Position numbers and translations under genes: made by a program. 64,000 nt of DNA, from contig JANSXH010000011.1 of NCBI GenBank assembly GCA_024743055.1, positions 62,001-126,000 of the forward strand, given 5' to 3'. Origin of the DNA: Pseudomonadota bacterium (GTDB taxonomy: Bacteria; Pseudomonadota; Alphaproteobacteria; Sneathiellales; Sneathiellaceae). Shown here piece by piece: positions 1 to 9,143 of the stretch. The notes beneath the pieces are model-generated. The model searched no databases, was not told where the DNA came from, and saw only the letters and a list, made by a program, of their open reading frames with translations. The first letter of the stretch is position 1; each line of letters begins with the position of its first letter.

Positions 1-41
1 GCCTGATAAAAAATTATGCTTTACAAATGTAATCAGTTCAC

Positions 42-86
42 AAAAAATTCCCGGCTCACTGGTTAAGTCACCAGCCGGAATTCTTT
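42..86 (+). terminator. Candidate intrinsic terminator upstream of acs
   Basis: The sequence forms a long imperfect hairpin: AATTCC(C)GGCT around 46-56 pairs with AGCCGGAATT at 73-82. It has an A-rich left flank and TTCTTT on the right, so it could act in either direction. It probably ends a transcript coming from outside the window. A second T-run lies at about 91-100. Bases 1-131 otherwise hold only the acs leader; I see no gene there. Confidence 0.4.
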
Positions 87-131
87 AAGATTGTTTTTTT
101 GGCGATCCCCATCTGAAAGGACTTTTTTGGT

Positions 132-2072
132 ATGTCTACGAACGATATCTATCCAGTGCCGACTGATCTGGCCAAATCGGCCTGGGCTGACAAGGCGAGT
201 TATGAAGCCTTGTACAAGGCATCCATTGAGGACCCTGTTGCCTTTTGGGGAGAGCACGGGAAGCGTATCGACTGGATGAAACCTTACAGCCAGGTGAAGG
301 ATGTCTCTTACGCCAAAGAAGATCTGCATATCAAATGGTTCTATGACGGTACGTTGAATGTCAGTTACAACTGCCTGGACCGCCACCTGGAAACCAAAGG
401 GGATCAGACAGCCATTATCTGGGAAGGGGACGATCCCGCCGATGACAAAACCCTGACCTATCGGGAACTGCATGCGGAAGTCTGCAAGTTCTCGAACGTT
501 TTGAAAGCTCAAGGCATTAAGAAAGGCGACCGTGTCACCCTCTATATGCCGATGATTGTCGAGGCAGCAGTTGCCATGCTCGCTTGCGCCCGTATCGGCG
601 CCATTCATTCCATCGTATTCGGCGGGTTTTCTCCCGATGCGCTGGCAGGGCGTATTCTCGATTGCGAATCCAACTGCGTTATCACCGCAGATGAGGGAGT
701 TCGGGGCGGCAAGCCCATCCCACTCAAGGAGAATACAGATAAGGCCCTGGAAAGCTGCCCGGACTGCACGACCTGTATTGTCGTCAATCGGACGGGAGCG
801 GACATCAACTGGGTAGAGGGACGGGATGTCTGGTATCACGAGGCCATGGATGCTGTCGATGCAGACTGCCCACCGGAAGAAATGAATGCAGAGGATCCGC
901 TGTTTATTCTCTATACATCCGGATCAACGGGTCAGCCAAAAGGTGTTATGCATACGACAGGCGGGTATATCGTCTATGCCGCCATGACCCACAGATATGT
1001 TTTTGATTATCATGATGGAGATATTTACTGGTGCACGGCGGATGTGGGCTGGGTCACTGGTCATAGCTATATTGTCTACGGCCCGCTTGCCAATGGCGCG
1101 ACAACTCTGATGTTTGAAGGGGTGCCTAACTATCCGTCCGTCTCTCGCTTCTGGGAAGTCTGTGACAAGCATCAGGTCAATATTTTCTACACCGCTCCAA
1201 CTGCCATTCGCGCTTTGATGGGGGCTGGGGATGAGCCTGTTAAGAAAACATCTCGCTCTTCTTTGCGGCTTTTAGGTTCTGTTGGCGAGCCCATCAATCC
1301 GGAGGCCTGGCGTTGGTATTATGATGTCGTGGGGGATGGCCGTTGCCCTATCGTTGACACCTGGTGGCAAACGGAAACCGGCGGTATTCTTATCACGCCT
1401 TTACCTGGGGCGACGGACCTGAAACCAGGCTCTGCAACCCGGCCATTCTTCGGGATCGATCCCATCATGGTCGATAATGACGGCAAAGTGCTTGAGGGCC
1501 CTTGCGAAGGCGTGCTCTGCATGAAAGACAGTTGGCCCGGTCAGATGCGAACGGTTTATGGCGATCATGAGCGGTTTTATCAAACCTATTTCGCGTCCTT
1601 CCCAGGAAGGTATTTTACGGGCGATGGCGCCCGCCGGGATGAGGATGGCTATTACTGGATAACTGGTCGGGTGGATGACGTGATCAATGTCTCCGGCCAT
1701 CGCATGGGAACCGCGGAAGTAGAGAGTGCGCTGGTCGCCCATGAAAAAGTATCCGAATCTGCTGTCGTTGGGTATCCCCATGATATCAAGGGTCAAGGGA
1801 TCTATGCCTATGTCACTCTGACAGCCGGTGTGGAGCCGACGGAAGAGTTGCGGCAGGATCTAGTGAAATGGGTCCGTAAAGAAATTGGTCCAATCGCCGC
1901 ACCGGATCTTATTCAATGGGCGCCAGGTCTGCCAAAAACCCGTTCCGGGAAGATCATGCGACGGATCTTGCGAAAAGTTGCCGAGAACGAGTATGGCAGC
2001 CTTGGGGATACGTCGACCCTTGCCGATCCGGCCGTGGTTGACGAACTGATCGAAAATCGGATGAACAGATAG
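132..2072 (+). CDS. acs: Acetyl-CoA synthetase (AMP-forming)
   Basis: This enzyme activates acetate with ATP and CoA to acetyl-CoA through acetyl-AMP, in the cytoplasm. The 646 residues match the usual Acs length of about 650. The N-terminal ACS domain is followed by the AMP-binding P-loop [11 protein letters not shown] (about residue 260), the WWQTETG motif (about 415) and the C-terminal SGKIMRR motif. The lysine of that last motif is the conserved catalytic residue and the usual site of inhibitory acetylation. The ATG at 132 has a purine-rich site upstream (GAAAGGA). It is followed after 169 bp by a response regulator and an SLC5-type kinase, a context reminiscent of CrbSR control of acs in gammaproteobacteria. 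The family assignment is secure; regulation by the neighbours is inferred. Confidence 0.97.
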   Translation: MSTNDIYPVPTDLAKSAWADKASYEALYKASIEDPVAFWGEHGKRIDWMKPYSQVKDVSYAKEDLHIKWFYDGTLNVSYNCLDRHLETKGDQTAIIWEGDDPADDKTLTYRELHAEVCKFSNVLKAQGIKKGDRVTLYMPMIVEAAVAMLACARIGAIHSIVFGGFSPDALAGRILDCESNCVITADEGVRGGKPIPLKENTDKALESCPDCTTCIVVNRTGADINWVEGRDVWYHEAMDAVDADCPPEEMNAEDPLFILYTSGSTGQPKGVMHTTGGYIVYAAMTHRYVFDYHDGDIYWCTADVGWVTGHSYIVYGPLANGATTLMFEGVPNYPSVSRFWEVCDKHQVNIFYTAPTAIRALMGAGDEPVKKTSRSSLRLLGSVGEPINPEAWRWYYDVVGDGRCPIVDTWWQTETGGILITPLPGATDLKPGSATRPFFGIDPIMVDNDGKVLEGPCEGVLCMKDSWPGQMRTVYGDHERFYQTYFASFPGRYFTGDGARRDEDGYYWITGRVDDVINVSGHRMGTAEVESALVAHEKVSESAVVGYPHDIKGQGIYAYVTLTAGVEPTEELRQDLVKWVRKEIGPIAAPDLIQWAPGLPKTRSGKIMRRILRKVAENEYGSLGDTSTLADPAVVDELIENRMNR

Positions 2073-2241
2073 GCCTCTTGTCCCTGTCAGAGAATGATAA
2101 ATGACAAACGGACAAAAAATACGCTAACATCTGATCTAACAGGGAAATAGCATTCGCGAATTGGCATCCCAAGAACCTGAAAAAGGTCACAATGCCAAAG
2201 AGTTACGAGGATGCTAGTTAAAAGGGAGGAGGTCGCGCGGA

Positions 2242-2628
2242 ATGACGCACACTGTGCTTGTGGTGGAGGACGAGCCGAATATCGTGCTGTCCTTACAGTT
2301 TATCCTGAAGCAGGCTGGCTTTATGGTGCGCGTGGCGCGGGACGGGGAACAGGCACTTCGTGCAATCGATGACTATGTTCCGGACCTGGTTGTCCTTGAT
2401 ATCATGCTGCCAAAACAGGATGGGTTTTCTGTCTGTGAAGCCATTCGCGGGAATGATAAGTGCCGTGATGTAAAAATCATCATGTTGTCGGCAAAAAGCC
2501 GGGAAGCTGACAAAGAGCGGGCGATGGCGTTAGGAGCCGATGAATTTGTCACCAAGCCTTTTTCAACTCGAATACTGGGCCAGATGGTCAAGGATATTGT
2601 CTCCTCAAGCCCGACAATTCCACAATAA
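2242..2628 (+). CDS. Single-domain response regulator (receiver only)
   Basis: This is a stand-alone CheY-like receiver of 128 residues. Acidic residues E9-D10 sit near the N-terminus, the phospho-acceptor is Asp53 (in VVLDIMLP), and the conserved Lys of TKPF lies near the C-terminus. No DNA-binding output domain follows; the protein ends about 25 residues after the TKPF motif. A strong ribosome binding site (GGGAGGAGG, about 2223-2231) supports the ATG at 2242. The gene lies between acs and the SLC5-histidine kinase at 2940, so that kinase is the likely phosphodonor. Regulation of acs would need either another output protein or a phosphorelay. The family call is sure; the partner is inferred. 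Confidence 0.93.
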   Translation: MTHTVLVVEDEPNIVLSLQFILKQAGFMVRVARDGEQALRAIDDYVPDLVVLDIMLPKQDGFSVCEAIRGNDKCRDVKIIMLSAKSREADKERAMALGADEFVTKPFSTRILGQMVKDIVSSSPTIPQ

Positions 2629-2673
2629 GAGACGGGGAAGACAGAATGTGGCTGTCATTCATCAGGTGAACAA

Positions 2674-2940
2674 ATGATCAGAACAGGACGTAAAAAGGAA
2701 TGGTCCATTTTGCTGTTTGTCGCCAGCCTCATTCTTTTTTTGCCGCCTGTCCTCAAGATCTTTGACCGTGCGGACCTCTTCTTCAATATTCCGCTAAGCT
2801 ATATGTATTTTTTCGGTGTCTGGGCCTTGGTCATCCTGTTTACCGCTCTAGGCGCTCGCCGTCGGATGATGGAGGAAGATGACCGGAAATCCGGAAAGGC
2901 AGACAGCAGCTCGGTCGGACCGAGACAGGAACCGTCCTGA
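2674..2940 (+). CDS. Small two-TM membrane protein before SLC5-kinase
   Basis: This 88-residue protein has two hydrophobic segments (about residues 10-27 and 40-60), a basic start and a charged, polar C-terminal tail. I do not recognise a named family from sequence alone. Its size and layout resemble the small two-TM proteins (DUF485/DUF4212/YhdT type) encoded beside sodium:solute symporters such as ActP and PanF. Its stop codon overlaps the start codon of the downstream SLC5-domain kinase by one base (TGATG), which implies translational coupling. A role as an accessory subunit or stability partner for the transporter-like sensor is inferred from this position. Confidence 0.8.
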   Translation: MIRTGRKKEWSILLFVASLILFLPPVLKIFDRADLFFNIPLSYMYFFGVWALVILFTALGARRRMMEEDDRKSGKADSSSVGPRQEPS

Positions 2941-5690
2941 TGTCCGGCGGTCTGGTCCTTACCATATCCATCCTGTATCTCGGATTGTTGTTTGCGATTG
3001 CCCAGTTTGTTGACAAACGGGCTGATACCAATCGCCCGATTACACGAAACCCCTATATCTACACCCTGTCCATTGCCGTCTATTGTACTTCCTGGACCTT
3101 TTATGGAAGTGTCGGACTGGCGGCGAACCAGGGTCTTGATTTTCTCCCTATTTATTTGGGACCTACCTTGGTGTTCGTCCTCTGGTCGGTCATCTGGGTC
3201 AAGATCATTCGCATTTGTAAGGTCCATCGAATAACATCTATTGCCGACTTCATTGCCTCCAGATACGGGAAAAGGGCGGGCCTCGGGGGGCTGGTAACGA
3301 TCATCGCTGTGGTCGGGACGATGCCCTACATTTCCTTGCAGCTCAAATCAATAGCCACCAGCTTTCGGATTTTAGTGAGCTCATCAGAGACGGCACTTCT
3401 GACGGCGCCGAGTGATCCGATTTTCTTCATTGATACCACGTTGATTGTCGCCGTGGCCCTGGCCCTGTTCGCGATCCTTTTCGGAACCCGCCATATCGAT
3501 GCCAGTGAACATCATGAGGGACTGGTGGCGGCAATTGCCTTTGAATCCGTTGTCAAGCTGGTGGCATTTCTGGCAGTCGGGTTTTTCGTCACTTATGGAC
3601 TGTATAACGGGTTTTCTGATCTTTTCTCAAAGGCTCAGCAAAAGGATCTCAGCGGCTTGTTCAATGTCAGTACCGATGGTGATTACAGTCTTTGGATGAC
3701 CATGACCTTGCTCTCCATGGCGGCGATCATTTGCCTTCCGCGGCAGTTCTATATCACGGCGGTTGAAAATCCGGACGAATCCTATTTGCGCAAGGCGACC
3801 TGGTTGTTCCCGCTCTATCTTCTGGTCATCAATATCTTTGTTCTGCCCATCGCTCTTGCCGGGCGATTGTTGTTTGATGGTCAGACCGCAGATGCAGATA
3901 TGTTCGTCCTGACAGTTCCGCTATTTCACGATCAAGGGATCCTCGCCCTCATTGCTTTTGTCGGTGGGTTATCTGCAGCAACTTCCATGGTGATTGTCGC
4001 CGCCATTGCTCTCAGCACCATGGTTTGCAATGACCTGATCATGCCATTACTGCTCCGCTGGAGAGTTCTCAATATCAACAAGAATGATGACCTGACAGGC
4101 CTGCTTCTCACCATTCGCCGGGTCAGTATTCTTCTGGTTCTGATTTTGGGATATGTCTATTACCTGATCGCCAGTGAGTCCTATTCCCTGGTGACAATCG
4201 GCCTTGTCTCGTTCGCCGCCGCGGCTCAGTTTGCGCCAGCGATTATCGGTGGTATTTTCTGGAAAGGGGCCTCCTATCGCGGGGCCTTGACGGGTCTGGC
4301 TCTTGGCTTCGCGGTCTGGCTTTATACCCTTTTGCTTCCGTCTTTTGCGCAGTCCGGCTGGCTACCCATCAGCTTTATTGAAAACGGGCCGTGGAACATC
4401 GCTCTTCTTAAACCCTATGCTCTTTTTGGCATGGAAGGCTTTGATCGTCTCACCCATGCATTATTCTGGAGCATGCTGGTCAATATTGGCGCTTATTGGC
4501 TTGTCTCCTTGATTTCACAGCAAACGGCCATCGAACGAATTCAGGGAACCTTGTTCGTGGACGTTTTTGGTCATACGGATGACGAGAAAGACAGCCGCTA
4601 CTGGCGGGGGTCGGCCACCATCGCGGATTTGCAGCAGCTTGTGGGGCGGTTTGTGGGTGGCCCACGTGTGGCCGAGGCCTTCAATGGATTTGCCGCCAGT
4701 CGTAATATCAACCTTCGCAAAAGCCAGACGGCGGACGCCACCATGCTCGACTTTGCCGAGAAAATGTTGGCCGGTGCCATTGGCTCGGCGACGGCGCGGG
4801 TGATGATGGGTTCGGTGGTCAAAGGCGAGATTGTCGGACTGGATGAGGTTTATCGTATTCTCGATGAAACCAGTCAGGTGATTGAATATAGCCATCGGCT
4901 TGAGCAGAAATCGGCTGAACTGGAACAGGCGACGGCGCAGCTTCGCAATGCCAATGAGCGACTGAAAGAACTGGATTCGTTGAAGGACCATTTCCTGTCC
5001 ATGGTCAGTCATGAGCTGAGAACTCCGTTGACGTCGTTGCGGGCCTTTGGCGAAATTCTGGTAGATAATCCGGATGTGCCACTGGAGGAAAGAAAACAGT
5101 TTCTCAATGTCATCATTAAAGAAAGCCGCAGGCTGACGCGGCTGATTGACCAGTTGCTGGACCTTGCGCGCATGGAAGCGGGGCAGATGGACTGGTCGCT
5201 GGATAACGTCGACGTGGGAGCGGCGGTGAAAGAGGCTCTTGCCGCTCTCGAAGGGCTGATGAAGGAAAACGAAGTTCAACTGGATCTTGATTTACCTGAG
5301 GCGCTGCCAAAAGTTCGTGCGGACCGGGACCAGCTCATGCAGGTGCTGATCAATCTGGTGTCCAACGCCATCAAATTCTGTGACAAGACCACCGGCAAAA
5401 TTGTTGTCGAGGTTTCGACGCAAGATGATGTGCTGTTGGTCAGTGTGTCGGATAACGGTCGCGGTGTCCCGGAAGACGTCATGTCCAGCATTTTCGAGAA
5501 ATTCCATCAGTCTGCCGGGACGAGCGAAAACAAACCGCAAGGCTCGGGCCTCGGCCTAGCCATCTGCCGGGAAATCGTCACTTTCTTGGGCGGAGAGATC
5601 TGGGTCGCCAATCAACCAACAGGCGGCGCCAAATTCTCCTTTACGGTTCCAAGATCTGATTACTTGCAAACAAGACTGTCCGCTGAATAA
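2940..5690 (+). CDS. SLC5/sodium-solute symporter-histidine kinase hybrid
   Basis: This is a 916-residue membrane sensor. Residues about 1-540 form a sodium:solute symporter (SLC5/PutP-like) domain with about 12-13 TM segments. A linker follows, in the position where a STAC domain usually lies, then a coiled coil (about 640-680). The dimerisation box MVSHELRTPLTSL carries the phospho-acceptor His (about residue 690). The HATPase domain has an N box (LINLVSNAIKF), DNGRG and GSGLGLAI. The family includes CbrA and CrbS, which couple solute sensing or uptake to a phosphorelay. I see no PAS domain. The gene overlaps the small TM gene by one base and follows a receiver-only regulator and acs, which makes acetate or another small carboxylate a reasonable but unproven ligand. 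Confidence 0.93.
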   Translation: MSGGLVLTISILYLGLLFAIAQFVDKRADTNRPITRNPYIYTLSIAVYCTSWTFYGSVGLAANQGLDFLPIYLGPTLVFVLWSVIWVKIIRICKVHRITSIADFIASRYGKRAGLGGLVTIIAVVGTMPYISLQLKSIATSFRILVSSSETALLTAPSDPIFFIDTTLIVAVALALFAILFGTRHIDASEHHEGLVAAIAFESVVKLVAFLAVGFFVTYGLYNGFSDLFSKAQQKDLSGLFNVSTDGDYSLWMTMTLLSMAAIICLPRQFYITAVENPDESYLRKATWLFPLYLLVINIFVLPIALAGRLLFDGQTADADMFVLTVPLFHDQGILALIAFVGGLSAATSMVIVAAIALSTMVCNDLIMPLLLRWRVLNINKNDDLTGLLLTIRRVSILLVLILGYVYYLIASESYSLVTIGLVSFAAAAQFAPAIIGGIFWKGASYRGALTGLALGFAVWLYTLLLPSFAQSGWLPISFIENGPWNIALLKPYALFGMEGFDRLTHALFWSMLVNIGAYWLVSLISQQTAIERIQGTLFVDVFGHTDDEKDSRYWRGSATIADLQQLVGRFVGGPRVAEAFNGFAASRNINLRKSQTADATMLDFAEKMLAGAIGSATARVMMGSVVKGEIVGLDEVYRILDETSQVIEYSHRLEQKSAELEQATAQLRNANERLKELDSLKDHFLSMVSHELRTPLTSLRAFGEILVDNPDVPLEERKQFLNVIIKESRRLTRLIDQLLDLARMEAGQMDWSLDNVDVGAAVKEALAALEGLMKENEVQLDLDLPEALPKVRADRDQLMQVLINLVSNAIKFCDKTTGKIVVEVSTQDDVLLVSVSDNGRGVPEDVMSSIFEKFHQSAGTSENKPQGSGLGLAICREIVTFLGGEIWVANQPTGGAKFSFTVPRSDYLQTRLSAE

Positions 5691-5698
5691 ACGGCTCT

Positions 5699-6160
5699 TT
5701 AGTCCGGCATGGTCCCATTGATGATATAGGCCAGGGCCTGAACAACCTGCTGCGGGGTGCGGGCAACGGCGGCGGCGCTGGCATCCACTTCTTTCAGTGC
5801 ATGATCATGTTCCGGCGGGTGCAGGATGATGGTGGGCGTGCCAATGGCCGCGGCGTAGCCGGCGTCGAAGGCGGCATTCCATTGTTTGTATTTATCGCCG
5901 AAGCGAACAACAACAATATCCGCGTCCCGCAACAATGTTCCCGTCCGCATGGAATTGAGCAGCGCGCCCTTATGGTCATGCCAGTATTTATTTTCCTCCA
6001 TTCCAAAGATAGCAACACCGCAATCATCGCTGTCCGCATGGACCGTGACCGGGCTACTCAGATGGACAGGTAAATTCGCCGCTGCGACACCCTCACGAAT
6101 TTGCTCTCGCCAGTCACTATGGATCTCACCCGAGAGATAAATATTCCAGATTTTTGACAT
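5699..6160 (-). CDS. ytoQ: YtoQ family protein
   Basis: This 153-residue cytoplasmic protein is recognised as YtoQ-like from the start IYLSGEIHSDWR and the later segment VVRFGDKYKQWNAAFDAGYA. The fold resembles nucleoside 2-deoxyribosyltransferases (flavodoxin-like), but YtoQ has no established reaction that I know of. It converges on the kinase gene with only 8 bp between the stop codons. Its upstream region carries three ATATAG-type sites 16 bp apart (described separately), so it probably has its own regulated promoter. The family call is fairly sure; the function is unknown. Confidence 0.85.
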   Translation of the reverse strand: MSKIWNIYLSGEIHSDWREQIREGVAAANLPVHLSSPVTVHADSDDCGVAIFGMEENKYWHDHKGALLNSMRTGTLLRDADIVVVRFGDKYKQWNAAFDAGYAAAIGTPTIILHPPEHDHALKEVDASAAAVARTPQQVVQALAYIINGTMPD

Positions 6161-6178
6161 AGGTTTTCCTACATAATT

Positions 6179-6218
6179 CTATATTGATATTACTCTATAT
6201 AGCTAAATCCCTATATAG
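6179..6218 (-). promoter_or_regulatory. Three 16-bp-phased ATATAG sites upstream of ytoQ
   Basis: Read on the minus strand, CTATATAG (6218-6211), CTATATAG (6202-6195) and CAATATAG (6186-6179) are spaced exactly 16 bp apart, with 8-bp spacers. The first two are perfect palindromes. They lie 20-60 bp upstream of the ytoQ start codon, in the gap after the TSUP gene. The arrangement suggests a multi-site operator or overlapping promoter elements. No regulator gene is adjacent. Confidence 0.4.
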
Positions 6219-6228
6219 GTTTTCGACT

Positions 6229-6993
6229 TCAGGCAAATGCCCGATAGATCATCGTAATTCCGATCAATCCGACCAGAATCAGAACAATGAACTTGAAGGT
6301 ATCCTGGTTTATCATGTGACGTACTTTTGTTCCGGCCCACATACCGGCAAATAGCGGCAGGAGCCCAAGAAGACTATAGCTCAATTCAGTCGGTTTGAGA
6401 AAGTTCATGCTATGCAGGCTCAGCATATGAACAACGCTGCCGGTGAACAATAGAACACTGACTGCCGCCACAAATTTCTCCTTCTCCAGACCAAGAGAAA
6501 TAAAGAAGAAAACGGGGAGGGTCCCAAAAAGGGTAGTTATCCCCCCAATGATACCAGCAGCTGCGCCGACGAGCGGACCGTAAAGCTTTTCTTTCCGGCT
6601 CAGGAAGGCAAATGAAATGCCGGAAAGCTCCAGCACTGAAATCAGTATCAAAAGAATACCGACGGCGATCAGCAAATAGAATGTATCCAGGGAAGCCAGC
6701 ATAAACACCCCAACGGGCAGGGTGATATAGAGCGGTAAAAAGAGCCGCCAATGTTGCTTGATCGTCTGCTTTATCTGTCCGGAAATGATCATTTGTACAA
6801 GATTTGTAATGACCATCGGAATGACAATGATGGCGACCGCGGCGGGAAGGCTAATGAAGAAAAAGATGATCGGCACTGCAATCGTCGGCAGGCCAAAGGC
6901 CGACACACCCTTGACAAAACCACCAAGCGAAAGGGCGACACAGACGATGAGCAGGTGGAACAGATTAAAGTCCGGGAGATACTGGGCAATCAT
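6229..6993 (-). CDS. TSUP family (TauE/SafE) membrane transporter
   Basis: This integral inner-membrane protein has 254 residues and about eight hydrophobic helices, with the TauE/SafE (TSUP) features GGFVKGVSAFGLPTIAVP near the N-terminus and a glycine-rich mid-segment (GAAAGIIGGITTLFGTLP). The family exports or imports small organosulfur compounds and organic anions such as sulfite, sulfoacetate and taurine; no substrate can be read from the sequence. It is transcribed toward ytoQ with a 68-bp gap. The start lies at the edge of a 230-bp divergent region (6994-7223), in which I see no gene. The family call is sure; the substrate is unknown. Confidence 0.88.
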   Translation of the reverse strand: MIAQYLPDFNLFHLLIVCVALSLGGFVKGVSAFGLPTIAVPIIFFFISLPAAVAIIVIPMVITNLVQMIISGQIKQTIKQHWRLFLPLYITLPVGVFMLASLDTFYLLIAVGILLILISVLELSGISFAFLSRKEKLYGPLVGAAAGIIGGITTLFGTLPVFFFISLGLEKEKFVAAVSVLLFTGSVVHMLSLHSMNFLKPTELSYSLLGLLPLFAGMWAGTKVRHMINQDTFKFIVLILVGLIGITMIYRAFA

Positions 6994-7223
6994 ACTTGAG
7001 ATATTTCTTTGGCGAAACCATGTGTAAGGGAACCGTCATTTGAAGCTTGTGTCGTCATGTTAGGATGGGTAACCGGAATTCTTTTGTTGAAGACAGGAAG
7101 TGAACGAAGGATAATCCTTTTGCTCTGCAGCAACAGATCTGTTCCTTCAATGCCTGCTAGGTTTCTTCAGAGTAACAAGAATAATATTAATCCAATAATG
7201 ACTATACGTCGCGGAGAAAAAAC

Positions 7224-8228
7224 GTGAAAGCCTATCAAATTGAAAGCGACGGCGGAATTGACGCCCTGGCGCTCGCCGACCGGGATATTCCGAAGCCTGG
7301 CCCGGGTGAAATCCTGGTCAAGATGAAAGCGAACTCGATCAATTATCGGGATCTGATGACCATCAAGAATGCGGGGGCAAGGGGGATCACGGAACCTCGG
7401 ATCCCAAATTCAGATGGCGCTGGAGTAGTTGAGGAAATCGGTGAAGGCGTTACTGAGTTTAAAAAAGGCGATCGGGTTGTCGGATGTTTTTTCCAGAACT
7501 GGTTGAGCGGGTCCATTCATGATGATGTGATGGGATCAGCACTTGGCGGAGCGATTGACGGCCTGCTCTGTGAGTATGCGGTCCTGAAAGAAAGCGGCGC
7601 CTTGCCGATACCCGCGCATTTGTCTTTTGAGGAAGCGGCGACCTTGCCTTGCGCCGGTCTCACCGCCTGGAACTGCCTGATTGAGTCAGGTGCAGCACGG
7701 CCGGGACAGACTGCCTTGTTACTCGGCACTGGCGGGGTATCCATCTTTGCCCAGCAAATGGCGGCTGCCAGCGGCATCCGGACCATTCTGACCTCCAGCA
7801 GCGATGAAAAGCTTTCCCGGGCGGCAGAATTCGGTGCCAATGATCTCGTCAATTACCGCAATATACCGGACTGGGAAACAGAGGTCATGAAACTTACCAA
7901 TGGCCATGGCGTTGATGTAGTGGTTGAAGTGGGCGGGGCAGGCACGCTCGCGAAATCCGTTGAGGCGGTGCGTATTGGCGGTCGCATTTCCCTTGTCGGG
8001 GTGCTGACAGGTGGCCAGATTGACCCGACTTCCATCATGCGGAAATCCATTTCCCTGCAGGGTATTTATGTCGGTCCCCGTGATATGTTCGCCCGCATGA
8101 ATGCCTCCCTGACCCAGTCCCAGATCCATCCGGTCATTGAAACCGTAGTGGATTTCAAGGAGGCGCGCGACGCTTACCGGCTTATGGAGAGCGGGCAGCA
8201 TTTTGGTAAGATTGTTATCAGCATTTAG
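7224..8228 (+). CDS. Zinc-independent alcohol dehydrogenase / quinone oxidoreductase (MDR)
   Basis: This 334-residue medium-chain dehydrogenase/reductase probably uses NADPH to reduce a quinone or enone, or oxidises an alcohol. An N-terminal GroES-like fold (about 1-120; GPGEILVKMKANSINYRD) precedes a Rossmann domain (about 150-280) with the motif LLGTGGVSIFAQQMA. The Cys/His ligands of the structural zinc site are absent, as in the quinone oxidoreductase branch. It starts at GTG (7224) with GCGGAGA a few bases upstream. It is followed after 32 bp by an FAH-family hydrolase, then a serine hydrolase and a GFA protein in the same direction, so the four may be co-transcribed. The substrate is unknown. 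Confidence 0.87.
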   Translation: MKAYQIESDGGIDALALADRDIPKPGPGEILVKMKANSINYRDLMTIKNAGARGITEPRIPNSDGAGVVEEIGEGVTEFKKGDRVVGCFFQNWLSGSIHDDVMGSALGGAIDGLLCEYAVLKESGALPIPAHLSFEEAATLPCAGLTAWNCLIESGAARPGQTALLLGTGGVSIFAQQMAAASGIRTILTSSSDEKLSRAAEFGANDLVNYRNIPDWETEVMKLTNGHGVDVVVEVGGAGTLAKSVEAVRIGGRISLVGVLTGGQIDPTSIMRKSISLQGIYVGPRDMFARMNASLTQSQIHPVIETVVDFKEARDAYRLMESGQHFGKIVISI

Positions 8229-8260
8229 GGCGGCGGAGATCGCTTGAGGAGTTTTGAGAT

Positions 8261-9106
8261 ATGAAATTGTTACGCTATGGCCCGGCGGGGCAGGAGAAAC
8301 CCGGACTGTTGGACGCGGACGGAGCCATACGGGACCTGTCCGGTGAAGTTGGGGATATTGACGCCTCTATCCTGTCGGATGAGGCGCTTGCCAAGCTGTC
8401 TGCCCTGGATACTGCTGCCCTGCCGATTGTCGAGGGAGACCCGCGCATGGGTCCCTGTGTTGGCAGCATTGGAAAGTTCATCTGTATCGGTCTCAACTAT
8501 GCGGATCACGCGGCGGAAGCAGGCCAGCCGATCCCGAAAGAGCCGATTGTCTTCATGAAAGCGACAACCGCGGTCTGCGGCCCGGACGATAATGTGGAGG
8601 TTCCGAGAACGTCTGAGAAACTGGATTGGGAAGTTGAACTCGGTGTCATCATTGGAAAGCGCGCCAAATATATCTCGAAGGAGGAGGCCCTGGATCATGT
8701 CGCCGGCTATTGCACGTCCAATGATGTGTCTGAGCGGTCCTTTCAAAGCGAACGCTCCGGCCAATGGACCAAGGGCAAAAGCCACGATACCTTCGGTCCC
8801 ATCGGTCCCTGGCTGGTGACGCGGGATGAGGTGCCGGATCCGCAAAATCTCAATCTCTGGCTTGATGTGGATGGGGAGCGACAACAGACCGGCAATACCA
8901 GCACCATGATCTTCGATGTGGCCACCATCGTGTCTTACCTCAGCCAGTTCATGACCCTGGAGCCCGGCGATGTGATTTCAACGGGAACACCTCCCGGCGT
9001 CGGCATGGGCCACAAGCCGGAACCCATCTTTCTGAAACCGGGTCAGGTGATGACATTGGAAGTCGAAGGGCTGGGCCGCCAGAGCCAGACAACGATCCAG
9101 GCCTGA
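8261..9106 (+). CDS. Fumarylacetoacetate hydrolase (FAH) family protein
   Basis: This 281-residue enzyme has an N-terminal cap (about 1-70) and an FAH core. Metal ligands are visible in DWEVELG (two Glu) and SNDVSERSFQ (Asp). The segments GKSHDTFGPIGPWLV and STGTPPGVGMG are typical of the branch annotated as 2-hydroxyhepta-2,4-diene-1,7-dioate isomerase or 2,4-diketo-3-deoxy-fuconate hydrolase. Such enzymes cleave or isomerise beta-diketo acids with Mg2+ or Mn2+. Automated pipelines often call this branch ureidoglycolate lyase, but a true AllA is present at 33.1 kb, so that role is unlikely. It probably shares a transcript with the MDR gene upstream. Confidence 0.88.
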   Translation: MKLLRYGPAGQEKPGLLDADGAIRDLSGEVGDIDASILSDEALAKLSALDTAALPIVEGDPRMGPCVGSIGKFICIGLNYADHAAEAGQPIPKEPIVFMKATTAVCGPDDNVEVPRTSEKLDWEVELGVIIGKRAKYISKEEALDHVAGYCTSNDVSERSFQSERSGQWTKGKSHDTFGPIGPWLVTRDEVPDPQNLNLWLDVDGERQQTGNTSTMIFDVATIVSYLSQFMTLEPGDVISTGTPPGVGMGHKPEPIFLKPGQVMTLEVEGLGRQSQTTIQA

Positions 9107-9143
9107 CACACCACACCGGAACAAAAATAAAAAAGGAAAACCG

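Noticed and set aside
63-839. Long minus-strand open frame opposite acs
   Set aside because: It is antisense to the well-conserved acs gene, with no recognisable protein; frames of this kind are common in codon-biased DNA.
4515-5279. 254-codon minus-strand frame opposite the SLC5-kinase
   Set aside because: It lies wholly within the kinase domain coding region and resembles no family.
7009-7227. 72-codon plus-strand frame before the MDR dehydrogenase
   Set aside because: It overlaps the divergent promoter region, shows no family pattern and has no ribosome binding site.
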